Of a stretch of DNA of 64,000 nt, positions 34,626-42,379 are shown in pieces. The notes beneath the pieces were generated by a model. That model saw only the letters and a program-made list of their open reading frames with translations, was not told the DNA's origin and ran no database searches. Numbering within the stretch: position 1 is the stretch's first letter; every line of letters starts with the position of its first letter. Location of the stretch: assembly GCA_013177795.1 (NCBI GenBank), contig JABLXY010000002.1:496001-560000 (forward strand), in the 5' to 3' direction. A program made the position numbers and the translations under genes. The stretch is from Syntrophaceae bacterium (lineage in GTDB: Bacteria; Desulfobacterota; Syntrophia; Syntrophales; UBA2192).

Positions 34626-35501
34626 ATGGTCGAAGACTGGCTGGCAAATGCCTATGGCGGGTTGTCGCGGCGGGATTTTCTCGCAAGGGTCGGGGTTGCG
34701 GGGGTCGGCCTGGCGGGCTTTTGCCTGGCCGCGACCCCGGTGGCGGGGAAGGTCGTTGCAACCCCCGCGGAGGGCCTCTCCTCGGCGGACGGCACGGTGC
34801 TCTCCGGAGGGTTTGCCGTCCCGGTCTACGAGGCTCGTCCCGCGGCGCCCGGCCGATACCCCGTCGTCCTCGTCGTTCCCGAGGTCTTCGGGATGCACGA
34901 GCACATCCGGGACGTGACGCGCCGCTTTGCCCGCGAGGGGTTCCTGGCGGTCACCTTCGAGCCCTACGCCCGGGAAGGGGGCGTCAAGCATCTCCCCGAT
35001 CTGGAGGCGGTGCGCAAGGTCGCCGACCCCGTGCCCGACGCCCGGGTCATGGCCGACCTCGATGCCGTCGTCGCCTGGGCGAAGAAGCACCCCTCCGCGA
35101 AGCCGGACCGGGTCGGGATGACGGGGTTTTGCCGCGGCGGCATGTACACGCTCCTGTATGCCGCCCGCAGCCGGGAGCTGAAGGCCGCCGTTGCCTGGTA
35201 CGGGCAGCTCAGGCCGGCCCTGACGCCGGGCGTACGGACGGAAGGCCCGCTCGACGTGGCGGCGAGGATCGAGGCCCCCGTCCTGGGCCTCTACGGGGCC
35301 GAGGACGTGGGCATCCCCGTGGCCGACGTCAGGGAGATGGAATCGAGGATGAAAGCGGCCGGACGCACGGCCGAGTTCTTGATCTACCCCGGGGCGCCGC
35401 ACGCCTTCTTCGCCGACTACCGGCCGAGCTACCGCGCCGAGGCCGCGAAGGACGCCTGGGGGCGCTGCATCGCCTGGTTCAACAAGTACCTCAAGGGGTG
35501 A
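34626..35501 (+). CDS. Tat-exported dienelactone hydrolase family protein
   Basis: A 291-residue protein with a twin-arginine signal (SRRDFLARVGVAGVGLAGF, residues 14-32) and an alpha/beta-hydrolase core. The triad is Cys169 in MTGFCRGG, Asp in LYGAEDVGIP and His in PGAPHAFFAD, the Cys-Asp-His arrangement of carboxymethylenebutenolidases. Those enzymes open dienelactones in aromatic breakdown, but the exported members act on unknown esters or lactones. AGGAGGGG lies upstream of the ATG. It is followed 59 bases later by the nitroreductase gene. Confidence 0.85.
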   Translation: MVEDWLANAYGGLSRRDFLARVGVAGVGLAGFCLAATPVAGKVVATPAEGLSSADGTVLSGGFAVPVYEARPAAPGRYPVVLVVPEVFGMHEHIRDVTRRFAREGFLAVTFEPYAREGGVKHLPDLEAVRKVADPVPDARVMADLDAVVAWAKKHPSAKPDRVGMTGFCRGGMYTLLYAARSRELKAAVAWYGQLRPALTPGVRTEGPLDVAARIEAPVLGLYGAEDVGIPVADVREMESRMKAAGRTAEFLIYPGAPHAFFADYRPSYRAEAAKDAWGRCIAWFNKYLKG

Positions 35502-35560
35502 CGGGCCGGTCCCGGCGGAGTGAGGGCCGCCGAAAACCGATCGACGAAGGGAGGAGGGCC

Positions 35561-36226
35561 ATGGAACTCGAAGCGGCCGTGAGAGGCAGGAGAAGCATCC
35601 GGAAGTTCACCGAGAGGAAGGTACCCGGGATCATCATCGAGGAGATTCTCGAGGCCGCCCGGTGGGCGCCGTCCTGGGGGAACACGCAGCCCTGGGAGTT
35701 CACGGTGATGGCCGGGGCGCCCCTTGCAGCCTTCAAGGAGGCCAACGAGCGGATGTTCTCGGAGGGGCTCGCCGCCGCGCCGGACGTGCCCATGCCGGAG
35801 AGCTGGCCTGCCGGTCTCAAGGCGCGGTACGGGGAGCTGGGAAAGACCATACTCGATCTCATGGGCATCGACAGGGAGGACAAGGATGCGCGCAACCGCC
35901 TCTATGCCCGCATGGCAGGACTCTTCGGCGCGCCCTGCCTGATCGTGGTCACCATCCCCCGGGAGGTTTCGGTCGAGTACGCCATGCTCGACGCGGGGAT
36001 CGTCGTGCAGACGATCTGCCTGCTGGCGCATGCCCGGGGCCTCGGCACCTGCATCATGGCGGCCGCGGTCCGGTACCCGGACCTGCTGCGGAGGATCGCC
36101 GGCATCCCCCAGGACCGGCGGATTGTTGCGGCCATCGCCGTCGGGTACCCCGACCCCGAGTGTCCCCTCAACCGCTTCGAGAGGAAACGGGCGGATTTGA
36201 GGGAGATCGTCCGCTGGGTCGGCTGA
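35561..36226 (+). CDS. Nitroreductase family protein
   Basis: A 221-residue FMN-dependent oxidoreductase. FMN-binding features are the N-terminal RRSIRKFTERKV, ARWAPSWGNTQPWEF and the C-terminal GLGTCIMAAAVRYPDLLRR. Members reduce nitro groups, quinones or enones with NAD(P)H. The length and single domain fit the family. GAGGAGGG precedes the ATG at 35561. The upstream hydrolase suggests a short operon for xenobiotic or aromatic handling, which is inference only. Confidence 0.82.
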   Translation: MELEAAVRGRRSIRKFTERKVPGIIIEEILEAARWAPSWGNTQPWEFTVMAGAPLAAFKEANERMFSEGLAAAPDVPMPESWPAGLKARYGELGKTILDLMGIDREDKDARNRLYARMAGLFGAPCLIVVTIPREVSVEYAMLDAGIVVQTICLLAHARGLGTCIMAAAVRYPDLLRRIAGIPQDRRIVAAIAVGYPDPECPLNRFERKRADLREIVRWVG

Positions 36227-36435
36227 TCCCGCGGTCGCCTGCCGCACCCGGGGCACAGATGCGTTCGGCAGGGCGGGTGCGGCGTCGCAGCCGCCTGCGC
36301 CGCGGGGATGAGCCGGCATCGGAAGAACGTTGTAGTGCCGGATCATGCCGACGCCGTATTGACTTGTTGCGGCAAAGGGGCGACACTGCAGCCGGAGACC
36401 ATGACGCGGAACCGCGGCTCCCTGGAGGTTGGGTC

Positions 36436-36747
36436 ATGAAAAAGACATCGATTGCGTTGCTGGTCGTCTGTGCCCTGCTCGCGAGCACGGCGCAGGCCTT
36501 TGCCGAGCCGCCGAAGGACGGGATGGCGATCGCGGCGGACGTCCTGATCGCGCGGCCTGTCGGTCTCGTGTCCATCGTGGCGGGCACGGCGATGTTCATC
36601 GTCTCGCTGCCCTTCGCGATCCCGAGCGGAAGCGTCGAAACGGCGGGGAGGCTGCTCGTCGCGGATCCCTTCAAGTACACCTTCGAGAGGCCCCTCGGGG
36701 ATTTCGACTACAAGGTCGGGCAGGCGGAGATGCCGAAGGGGCGCTGA
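36436..36747 (+). CDS. Small exported membrane protein, 103 residues
   Basis: It has a signal peptide (1-24, ALLVVCALLASTAQAFAEPP), a hydrophobic segment (about 40-62, PVGLVSIVAGTAMFIVSLPF) and a short polar tail (DPFKYTFERPLGDFDYK). Similar short proteins occur near envelope genes in many proteobacteria; the function is unknown. Start at the ATG after TGGAGG. Confidence 0.6.
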   Translation: MKKTSIALLVVCALLASTAQAFAEPPKDGMAIAADVLIARPVGLVSIVAGTAMFIVSLPFAIPSGSVETAGRLLVADPFKYTFERPLGDFDYKVGQAEMPKGR

Positions 36748-36759
36748 CCGCGAGGCGCC

Positions 36760-37020
36760 TCACGGCTTCTCCAGCAGCTCCCGCAGGGCGGGGCGGACGT
36801 AGACGTCGGTGAGATCGAAGGTCTTGAGGGCCTGCACGAGGGTCCGTACGCGCTCCTTCGCCGTCGCCCGCGCGTCGATGACGATGACGGTTTTCCCCTT
36901 GAGCCGGCAGAGCCCCCCGGCGATCGCGACGTCGTCCTGCGGGATCTTCTCGTAGCGGACCTCGACCCCGAGGCTCCAGGCCAGGGCCTCGAGCTGGTCC
37001 AGGGCGATGTGGTCGTCCAC
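36760..37020 (-). CDS. Conserved hypothetical protein, 86 residues
   Basis: A small cytosolic protein beginning (GTG) VDDHIALDQLEALAWSLGVE and containing the segment GGLCRLKGKTVIVIDARATA. The GTG at 37020 lies 7 bases after GGAGG. Short proteins of this type occur across deltaproteobacteria without assigned function. Convergent with the exported small membrane protein; downstream of the 191-residue gene. Confidence 0.6.
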   Translation of the reverse strand: MDDHIALDQLEALAWSLGVEVRYEKIPQDDVAIAGGLCRLKGKTVIVIDARATAKERVRTLVQALKTFDLTDVYVRPALRELLEKP

Positions 37021-37064
37021 GCGTGCCTCCGGCGGTCCCGGTCGGCGGGAGCGGCGCCGTCCGT

Positions 37065-37640
37065 TCAGCCTTCGATCTGCTCGATCTCGATGTCCTGCCG
37101 GAAGAGATCGTCCGCGTACCGGCCGACCTTCTCCGTCATCCTTCTGGAGAGCCAGGCAAAGACGGGGGCCGTGGCCAGGCAGACCCAGCGGCCGGCGCCG
37201 CGCTGCACGACGCTGGAGCCGATCCTCGCGCCGAGGGCCGCGGCGATGCGCTGTGCCGCCTGGGTGCTGAGCGCCTTGACGATCATCCGCGAGCCCGCCC
37301 GCTGCACCAGCAGCCTCCCCGCCGTCACCCCCAGGGCGCAGCCGAAGACGTAGAGGACGAGCGTGCGGTTCACCCGGTCGAGCCTGCCGTGATACTTGGC
37401 GATCTTGTAGAGCAGATCGATCTGGATCCTGGTGACCGCCGCGAGCTCGGGCAGGATCGTTGCCATCCCGAAGGGCCCGGGCATCATCCCCGAGGCGAAG
37501 CTCACCGAGAAGGCCTTGTGGGCGGCACAATCGGTCATGTCCTCCGGGGTGCCGTCCACCTGGATCTCCTCCGGGTCGGGCGCGAGCCCCATCATCGTCT
37601 CGACGAACCACGTTTCGAAGCCGAACCCGTCCGTGCGCAT
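37065..37640 (-). CDS. Hypothetical protein with EcsC-like features
   Basis: A 191-residue protein with several moderately hydrophobic helices (FSVSFASGMMPGPFGMATIL; LVLYVFGCALGVTAGRLLVQ) and amphipathic segments (IQIDLLYKIAKYHG). The Gly-rich helical pattern recalls EcsC/DUF697-type proteins, but I am not sure. It lies 14 bases downstream of the iron-sulfur flavoprotein gene and 44 upstream of the 86-residue gene, so the three form one minus-strand unit. Confidence 0.45.
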   Translation of the reverse strand: MRTDGFGFETWFVETMMGLAPDPEEIQVDGTPEDMTDCAAHKAFSVSFASGMMPGPFGMATILPELAAVTRIQIDLLYKIAKYHGRLDRVNRTLVLYVFGCALGVTAGRLLVQRAGSRMIVKALSTQAAQRIAAALGARIGSSVVQRGAGRWVCLATAPVFAWLSRRMTEKVGRYADDLFRQDIEIEQIEG

Positions 37641-37654
37641 TCCCCGTCCTTCCG

Positions 37655-38233
37655 TCAATCGTCTGCACCCGCCAGCGTACGCCCCAGCGCCTTCGCCTCC
37701 CTCAGCAGGGCCCGGTCGGCCAGGATGTCGCCCGCCCCCATGGCGCTGCCGTAGACCATCCCGACGATCTTCGCCCCCGCATAGCGGTAGGCGTCCTGGA
37801 AGGTCCGCAGGGCGTTGACGCACCCCGAGTCGAAGGGGTCCCCGCCGCCGTAGGCCATGGCGATGGCGATCCGCTTTCCCGCGAAGGGGTCCTTCCCGTA
37901 AGCGGGCAGGGCGAAGCAGCGGTCCATCCAGAGCTTCAGCTGGGCGGACATCGTGAACCAGTACACGGGGGAGGCGAGCACCCAGGCGTCGGCCTCCAGC
38001 ATCTTGCGGTAGATGGGCTGCATGTCGTCGTCGATGGAGCAGCCCCGGCTCTTCGGTTTCTGGCAGGCGAAGCAGGCCTTGCAGGGGGCGATGGCGAGGC
38101 CATGGAGAAACAGGGTCTCCACGTCCGCCCCGGCGGCCTTCGCGCCCCGGGCGATCGCCTCCGCGAGCAGTGCGCTGTTGCCCTTCCGGCGGGGGCTGCC
38201 GAGCAGGACGAGGACGTTCCGCTTCTTGTTCAT
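37655..38233 (-). CDS. Iron-sulfur flavoprotein / NADPH-dependent FMN reductase family
   Basis: A 192-residue flavodoxin-fold protein. The FMN phosphate loop is GSPRRKGNSALL (12-23). Residues 51-65 hold the compact cluster motif C-x2-C-x2-C-x7-C (CKACFACQKPKSRGC), as in Methanosarcina iron-sulfur flavoprotein, which binds a [4Fe-4S] cluster. The segment ASPVYWFTMSAQLKLWMDRC is typical of the family. Such proteins shuttle electrons or reduce O2/H2O2 in anaerobes. It is the first gene of a three-gene run. Confidence 0.8.
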   Translation of the reverse strand: MNKKRNVLVLLGSPRRKGNSALLAEAIARGAKAAGADVETLFLHGLAIAPCKACFACQKPKSRGCSIDDDMQPIYRKMLEADAWVLASPVYWFTMSAQLKLWMDRCFALPAYGKDPFAGKRIAIAMAYGGGDPFDSGCVNALRTFQDAYRYAGAKIVGMVYGSAMGAGDILADRALLREAKALGRTLAGADD

Positions 38234-38338
38234 GTCGAGTCCCTCCGTTCCAGGGATTCCGGACGGGGGTAGTCTTCCACATCGGCGGGTCAAATGCAAC
38301 GCCATTCGGCCTGCCGCTCACGGCCGGTGCGGGAATAG

Positions 38339-38361
38339 AAAAACCCCGCCGGGAGGCGGGG
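38339..38361 (-). terminator. Intrinsic terminator after the DivIVA-like gene
   Basis: On the minus strand CCCCGCC-TCCC-GGCGGGG is followed by TTTTT. It lies about 50 bases past the stop of the DivIVA-like gene. Confidence 0.85.
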
Positions 38362-38411
38362 CCTTTCCGCGGAGGGGCGGTCCGATGGGGGGACCGCCTG
38401 ACGGCATCCGC

Positions 38412-39392
38412 TCACTGGTATTTCGGGCCGGCCTTTCTGCCGCCGTTGGTGGGCTTCCCCTCACCGTCGCCCCTCATCCTCCGGGAGGTGGCCTGGGCCT
38501 TGAGGCTGTTGAAGATGGCGCCGGCCTTGCGCTCGGCCTCGAGCAGGACGGCGTTGCACTGCTCGACGGCATCGGACTTCCGGCGCACGGCAAACTGCTC
38601 CGCTTCCTCGCGGGCCGCCTTGACGATCTCCTCGGATTTGTGGACCGCGTTCTGCACCGCGGCCAGCAGCCGCTCGTGCTCCTTGTTGAGCTCTGCCAGG
38701 GTGCGCCCGATGAGGCTGGTGGTGACCATCTCCGCCTCCGCCCGGGTGCTCTGGATGATGGCCTCAGCCTTCACCCGGGCCTCGGCGATGAGGGAGTCGA
38801 AATTCTGCAGGGCCTCCTCGCTTCTGCCGTCATCCCAGTCGTCCGGCCCGGCTGCGGTCTCGGGCTGCGCGCCCGCGTCCCCGCGAACCGAGAGGGGACG
38901 CTCGAAGTCGGAGGCCGCCGCGGCCGATGCCAGAGCCTCCTTCGCCTCGGCCTCGATCTTCTCGGCCTTCTGCTTGGCATTCAGGATGACCTCGTCGGCC
39001 ATGACCTTCGCCTGCTGGAGCATCAGCGCCGTTTCCCGGCGTGCCTTCTCGTGGGCCTCCCGCTCGGTCCTGCGCTTCAGGTCCGCAGCCTCCCTCTCGG
39101 CCGCGAGGCGGATCTGCTCGGCCTCTTCCTTCGCCCGGGCGATGATCTCCCCGGCGGCCCTTTCCGCCTCCTCGAGGGTCTGCCGGCTCTTCTCGGCCTC
39201 TTTCCGGGTGCCGAGGGTGGACCGGACGGTCTGCTCGGTCAGCCTCTTCTCGAGCTGGGCGTTCTGGGTGAGGATCTTGTCGAACTCCGCCGCCACGATC
39301 TTGAGGAAGCCCTTCACCTCCTCGGCGTCGACCCCCATCAGGCTCTGCTTGAATTTCCGGTTCTTGATCTCGCGGGGAGTAAAGGTCGTCAT
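38412..39392 (-). CDS. DivIVA-domain coiled-coil protein
   Basis: A 326-residue protein. Residues 4-40 match the DivIVA N-terminal membrane-binding motif (TPREIKNRKFKQSLMGVDAE, then EVKGFLK). The rest is coiled coil, interrupted by an acidic linker (about 165-195, PDDWDDGRSEEALQ), and ends in a basic tail. DivIVA proteins sit at poles or septa by sensing membrane curvature and recruit partners; in deltaproteobacteria the role is not known in detail. The gene is single, with its own terminator. Confidence 0.82.
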   Translation of the reverse strand: MTTFTPREIKNRKFKQSLMGVDAEEVKGFLKIVAAEFDKILTQNAQLEKRLTEQTVRSTLGTRKEAEKSRQTLEEAERAAGEIIARAKEEAEQIRLAAEREAADLKRRTEREAHEKARRETALMLQQAKVMADEVILNAKQKAEKIEAEAKEALASAAAASDFERPLSVRGDAGAQPETAAGPDDWDDGRSEEALQNFDSLIAEARVKAEAIIQSTRAEAEMVTTSLIGRTLAELNKEHERLLAAVQNAVHKSEEIVKAAREEAEQFAVRRKSDAVEQCNAVLLEAERKAGAIFNSLKAQATSRRMRGDGEGKPTNGGRKAGPKYQ

Positions 39393-39536
39393 CGGTCCGC
39401 CTCGCAACCTTGAAGTTCAGGCTGCACCCGCTGCGCGGCGCGGCCGCCAAGGGGGTTCAACCTTACCCTTACTTCGGCCGCCGCCGGCGAATTCTTTAGC
39501 GGAATCCGGGGCCCGGGGCCGGGCCCGAGAATGGGC

Positions 39537-39565
39537 TTGACAGACCGGCCGAACCGTGGTGTAAT
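39537..39565 (+). promoter_or_regulatory. Strong sigma-70 promoter of the Trp-type leader
   Basis: TTGACA (39537-39542), a 17-base spacer, and TGTAAT (39560-39565): 6 of 6 and 5 of 6 matches with ideal spacing. Transcription would begin near 39572, about 24 bases before the leader ATG. Confidence 0.75.
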
Positions 39566-39595
39566 CCGCGCACTTCGTGAAGGGAAGATGCCGCG

Positions 39596-39673
39596 ATGGC
39601 AAACCAGGTGGGCATCCGTTACCTGGGCTGGTGGTGGTGGACCAACAGGAGTGCATCGGTCTGCCCATCGTAG
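39596..39673 (+). CDS. Trp-rich leader peptide (trpL-like)
   Basis: A 25-codon frame: MANQVGIRYLG, then four consecutive Trp codons (39629-39640), then TNRSASVCPS and TAG. Four Trp in a row in a 25-residue peptide is the hallmark of trp attenuator leaders; rhizobial leaders also start MAN and contain WWW. A purine-rich site (AAGGGAAG) lies about 8 bases upstream. The Trp codons sit inside the first pairing region of the leader RNA, so a ribosome stalled there would change the fold. Confidence 0.75.
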   Translation: MANQVGIRYLGWWWWTNRSASVCPS

Positions 39674-39744
39674 AAATCAGCGGCACGAAGCAGAAAGCCG
39701 GAAGCAAGCCATGGGTGGATCACTCGCCTCCCATGGCTTTTTTG
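39607..39744 (+). promoter_or_regulatory. Transcription attenuator with mutually exclusive pairings
   Basis: Region 1 TGGGCA (39609-39614) pairs with region 2 TGCCCA (39662-39667). Region 2 (39661-39668) can instead pair with region 3 (39711-39718, 8 pairs including two G-U). Region 3 (39707-39715) pairs with region 4 (39730-39738) in the terminator. An inner stem at 39622-39649 holds the Trp codons. Stalling at Trp would free region 2 to form the 2:3 antiterminator; reading to the stop at 39671 would cover region 2 and allow termination. Confidence 0.7.
39707..39744 (+). terminator. Attenuator terminator
   Basis: AGCCATGGG (39707-39715) and CCCATGGCT (39730-39738) form a perfect 9-bp stem followed by a run of six T (39738-39743). 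Confidence 0.85.
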
Positions 39745-39751
39745 TATCGAG

Positions 39752-39787
39752 AAGGCCGCGGGGGCGGGACACCCGGCGGCCTTTTTT
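39752..39787 (+). terminator. Second terminator-like hairpin before the outer-membrane gene
   Basis: AAGGCCG (39752-39758) pairs with CGGCCTT (39777-39783) and runs into six T. It lies between the attenuator and the outer-membrane protein gene, so read-through of the first terminator would still meet this one. Confidence 0.7.
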
Positions 39788-39823
39788 AACCCTGCAAAAT
39801 CCCAGAAAGGAGGAGACAGCGTG

Positions 39824-40735
39824 ATGAAGAAGCGGCAGTCAATCAGGAGATGGCTCATCGTGTTGGCCGCGGCGGCCCTGCTGGCGGGCCCGGCGGCAAT
39901 CGCGGGCCCTGCACTGGCCACCGAGGGCGGGGGCGGGGCCTACCCGAACGGGGCGGAGGACTTCATGGCGGGGGCGCTCCCCCCGCCGGGGACCTATTTC
40001 AAGAACTATCTCACCTACTACACGGCCACCAAGTTCAGGGACAACGACGGCAACAGCGCCCCGGTCAATTTCGACCTCAAGGTCGCCGCCAATGTGCTCC
40101 GGTTCATCCACGTGACGAACGTGAAGGTCCTCGGGGCCGACTGGGCCGTCCATGCCTTCATCCCTCTCGCATACCAGGACGTGACGCTCGGCGGCCGTGA
40201 CGACGACCGGTTCGGCCTGGGTGACATCATCGTCAACCCCTTCATCCTGGGCTGGCACTCCAGGAACTTCCACGTCGCGACGGGCCTCGACATCTACATC
40301 CCCACGGGGAGCTACAACAAGGACCGCCTGGCCAACATCGGCCGCAACTACTGGACCTTCGAGCCCGTCCTCGGCATGACCTACCTCAGCGACGGCGGCT
40401 TTGAGGTGTCGGCGAAGTTCATGTACGACTTCAACACGGAAAACGACGACACGAAGGTCAGGTCGGGCCAGGAGTTCCACTTCGATTACCTCGTCGGCTA
40501 CCACCCGACCAAGGAGTGGGCCGTCGGTCTCAACGGCTACTGCTACTTCCAGGTCACCGAGGACCAGCTCAACGGCAACGACGTGGGCAACAAGGGCCGC
40601 GTCTTCGCCCTCGGTCCCGCGGTGCAGTACGGCTACAAGAACATGAGCTTTACGCTGAAGTGGCAGCCCGAGTTCGAGGCGCGCAACAAGCCCGAGGGCA
40701 ACAAGTTCTGGTTCAACTTCCTCTACGCGTTCTGA
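39824..40735 (+). CDS. Outer-membrane MetA-pathway (phenol degradation) family protein
   Basis: A 303-residue predicted beta-barrel with a signal peptide (about 1-32, ending GPALA). It matches the Phenol_MetA_deg/SphA family: LGDIIVNPFILGWHSRNFHV, LDIYIPTGSYNKDRLANIG, NYWTFEPVLGMTYL and MYDFNTENDDTKVRSGQEFH, with a terminal Phe as in outer-membrane barrels. Relatives are found with aromatic-degradation operons and may let hydrophobic aromatic substrates cross the outer membrane. AAAGGAGGAG precedes a GTG at 39821 and this ATG; I prefer the ATG. It is the first gene after the Trp-type attenuator. Confidence 0.82.
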   Translation: MKKRQSIRRWLIVLAAAALLAGPAAIAGPALATEGGGGAYPNGAEDFMAGALPPPGTYFKNYLTYYTATKFRDNDGNSAPVNFDLKVAANVLRFIHVTNVKVLGADWAVHAFIPLAYQDVTLGGRDDDRFGLGDIIVNPFILGWHSRNFHVATGLDIYIPTGSYNKDRLANIGRNYWTFEPVLGMTYLSDGGFEVSAKFMYDFNTENDDTKVRSGQEFHFDYLVGYHPTKEWAVGLNGYCYFQVTEDQLNGNDVGNKGRVFALGPAVQYGYKNMSFTLKWQPEFEARNKPEGNKFWFNFLYAF

Positions 40736-40741
40736 GCGCCG

Positions 40742-40772
40742 GGGGCCGCCCGCCCGGCGCGGGCGGCCCCTT
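40742..40772 (+). terminator. GC-rich terminator after the outer-membrane gene
   Basis: GGGGCCGCCCG pairs with CGGGCGGCCCC (11 bp) across a short loop. The following T content is poor (TTCGCCTT), so efficiency is uncertain. Confidence 0.6.
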
Positions 40773-40788
40773 CGCCTTCGAAAATCGC

Positions 40789-40817
40789 TTGAAATCCCGG
40801 GTCGATTCGTTTAGGGT
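40789..40817 (+). promoter_or_regulatory. Candidate promoter for the M23 peptidase gene
   Basis: TTGAAA (40789-40794), a 17-base spacer and TAGGGT (40812-40817). The -35 is good and the -10 modest (3 of 6). Confidence 0.35.
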
Positions 40818-40946
40818 ACGCAAAACGCAGGCGCTGTCCCGCCCGGACGGGCCGGGGATGCGGATCCCGCGGCCCGAACCCGTCGACGCGAGGCGCCTTT
40901 TTTGTGCCCGGTGCGCGCCGCATCGGGGCAGCGGGGTTTCCATCGA

Positions 40947-42185
40947 GTGACACCGCCGAAAAAAGCTCTCGGCCCTGCCATCCTCGCCGCCGCAGTGGTC
41001 TCACTGCTTGCCGCCCTTCTTTTCCTCGGCGTCTCCCCCGGGCCCGACCCCGCAAGACCCCCCGAAAACCTGGAGATGAAAAACCTGCTGCGCTTAAGCG
41101 GCATGGTCCAGAAGGGGCAGTCGCTCCACGAGATCTTCCGGCGCCACGATCTCGACCCGCGGCAGCTCTTCCCGGTGAAGGAGGCCCTGGCCGGTGTCCA
41201 CAGCCCCAGGGAGTTCCGGCCGGGCCGGCCCTACGAGATCCAGGTGGACCCGGAGAGGGGCCTGCATGCCTTTCTCTACTGGGCAAGCGACGACGCCCTC
41301 GTGCGCGTCACCCGTGCGGGCGAAGGCTACCGGGCCGAGAAGCTCAGCATCGAGCACGAGCGGAGGATCCTCTGCCTGGAGGGCTCGATCGAGGACAACC
41401 TGATCGCCTCCATGGGCGGCGGGCAGCAGAACCTGCTGCTGGCCCTCAACCTCTCGGACATCTTCGCCTGGGACATCGACTTCACCACGGCTTTGCGCAG
41501 GGGCGACACGTTCCGCCTGCTCGTCGAGGGGCTCTACCGCGACGGCGAGTTCAGGAAGTACGGCAACATCCTCGCCGCCGAGTTCGTCAACGACGGCACC
41601 CTGTACCGCGCCTACCGGTTCGAGATCGACGGCCGGGCCGACTACTACGACGCCGAGGGCCGCTCGCTGCGCAAGGCCTTCCTCAAGGCGCCGCTGAGCT
41701 TCCGGCGGATCAGCTCCGGCTTCTCGAAGTCGAGGCTCCACCCCGTCCTGAAGATCCGCCGCGCCCACAACGGCACGGACTACGTGGCCCCGAAGGGCAC
41801 GCCCGTCTCGGCCATGGCCAACGGCCAGGTCGTGGCGGCGGGCTGGCAGGGCGGCTACGGCAAGCTCGTCGTCATCGGCCACCCCAACGGCTACAAGACC
41901 TACTACGGTCACCTCTCGGGCTTTGCGAAGGGGATTCGGAAAGGCGCGAGCGTCGCGCAGGGGCAGCTCGTCGGGTACGTCGGCGCGACGGGCCTGGCCA
42001 CGGGCCCGCACCTGCACTTCGAGATGCGCGTCAACGACCGGCCCGTCAACCCCCGCAAGGTCATCATCCCCCCCGGCGAGCCCGTGCCCGAGTCACTCCT
42101 TGCGGCCTACAGGGCTGCCCGCGATGAGCTCGCGGGCCGCCTCGCCTCGGCGCCGCCGATGCGCTTCGCCGCCGTGTCCCGCTAG
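40947..42185 (+). CDS. M23-family murein endopeptidase, membrane-anchored
   Basis: About 412 residues: an N-terminal anchor (about 8-32, ALGPAILAAAVVSLLAALLF), a LysM/opacity-type region (to about 110), a middle domain, and a C-terminal M23 domain (about 255-385). Zinc ligands are in RRAHNGTDYVAP and GPHLHFEMRV, with the conserved YGKLVVIGHPNGYKTYYGHL. It cuts peptidoglycan cross-links, as MepM/YebA does. The start is uncertain: the GTG at 40947 puts the anchor near the N-terminus, but an ATG at 40902 is in frame. Confidence 0.8.
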   Translation: MTPPKKALGPAILAAAVVSLLAALLFLGVSPGPDPARPPENLEMKNLLRLSGMVQKGQSLHEIFRRHDLDPRQLFPVKEALAGVHSPREFRPGRPYEIQVDPERGLHAFLYWASDDALVRVTRAGEGYRAEKLSIEHERRILCLEGSIEDNLIASMGGGQQNLLLALNLSDIFAWDIDFTTALRRGDTFRLLVEGLYRDGEFRKYGNILAAEFVNDGTLYRAYRFEIDGRADYYDAEGRSLRKAFLKAPLSFRRISSGFSKSRLHPVLKIRRAHNGTDYVAPKGTPVSAMANGQVVAAGWQGGYGKLVVIGHPNGYKTYYGHLSGFAKGIRKGASVAQGQLVGYVGATGLATGPHLHFEMRVNDRPVNPRKVIIPPGEPVPESLLAAYRAARDELAGRLASAPPMRFAAVSR

Positions 42186-42379
42186 CGCTGACCGGCCATA
42201 CCGTTTCGAAAAAGGCCGCCTCCAGGTCATGTGCTCTTCTTGGGGCCGCTTGACGCATCCCGCTTTCCCGTGAAGGTTCCCTTCGACGCCTGCTGCGGTG
42301 CGGTGACCTTCGCCCTTGTCATTTCCGGCGATTTGGTTTATGGATGCGGTGGACCGAACGAACCGCCCCCGGGGGGGAC

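Noticed and set aside
39588-39824. An alternative longer frame from ATG 39588 across the Trp leader
   Set aside because: It reads through both terminator hairpins with a low-complexity Arg/Gly/Ser product; the 39596 frame has the Trp run and ends before the terminator.
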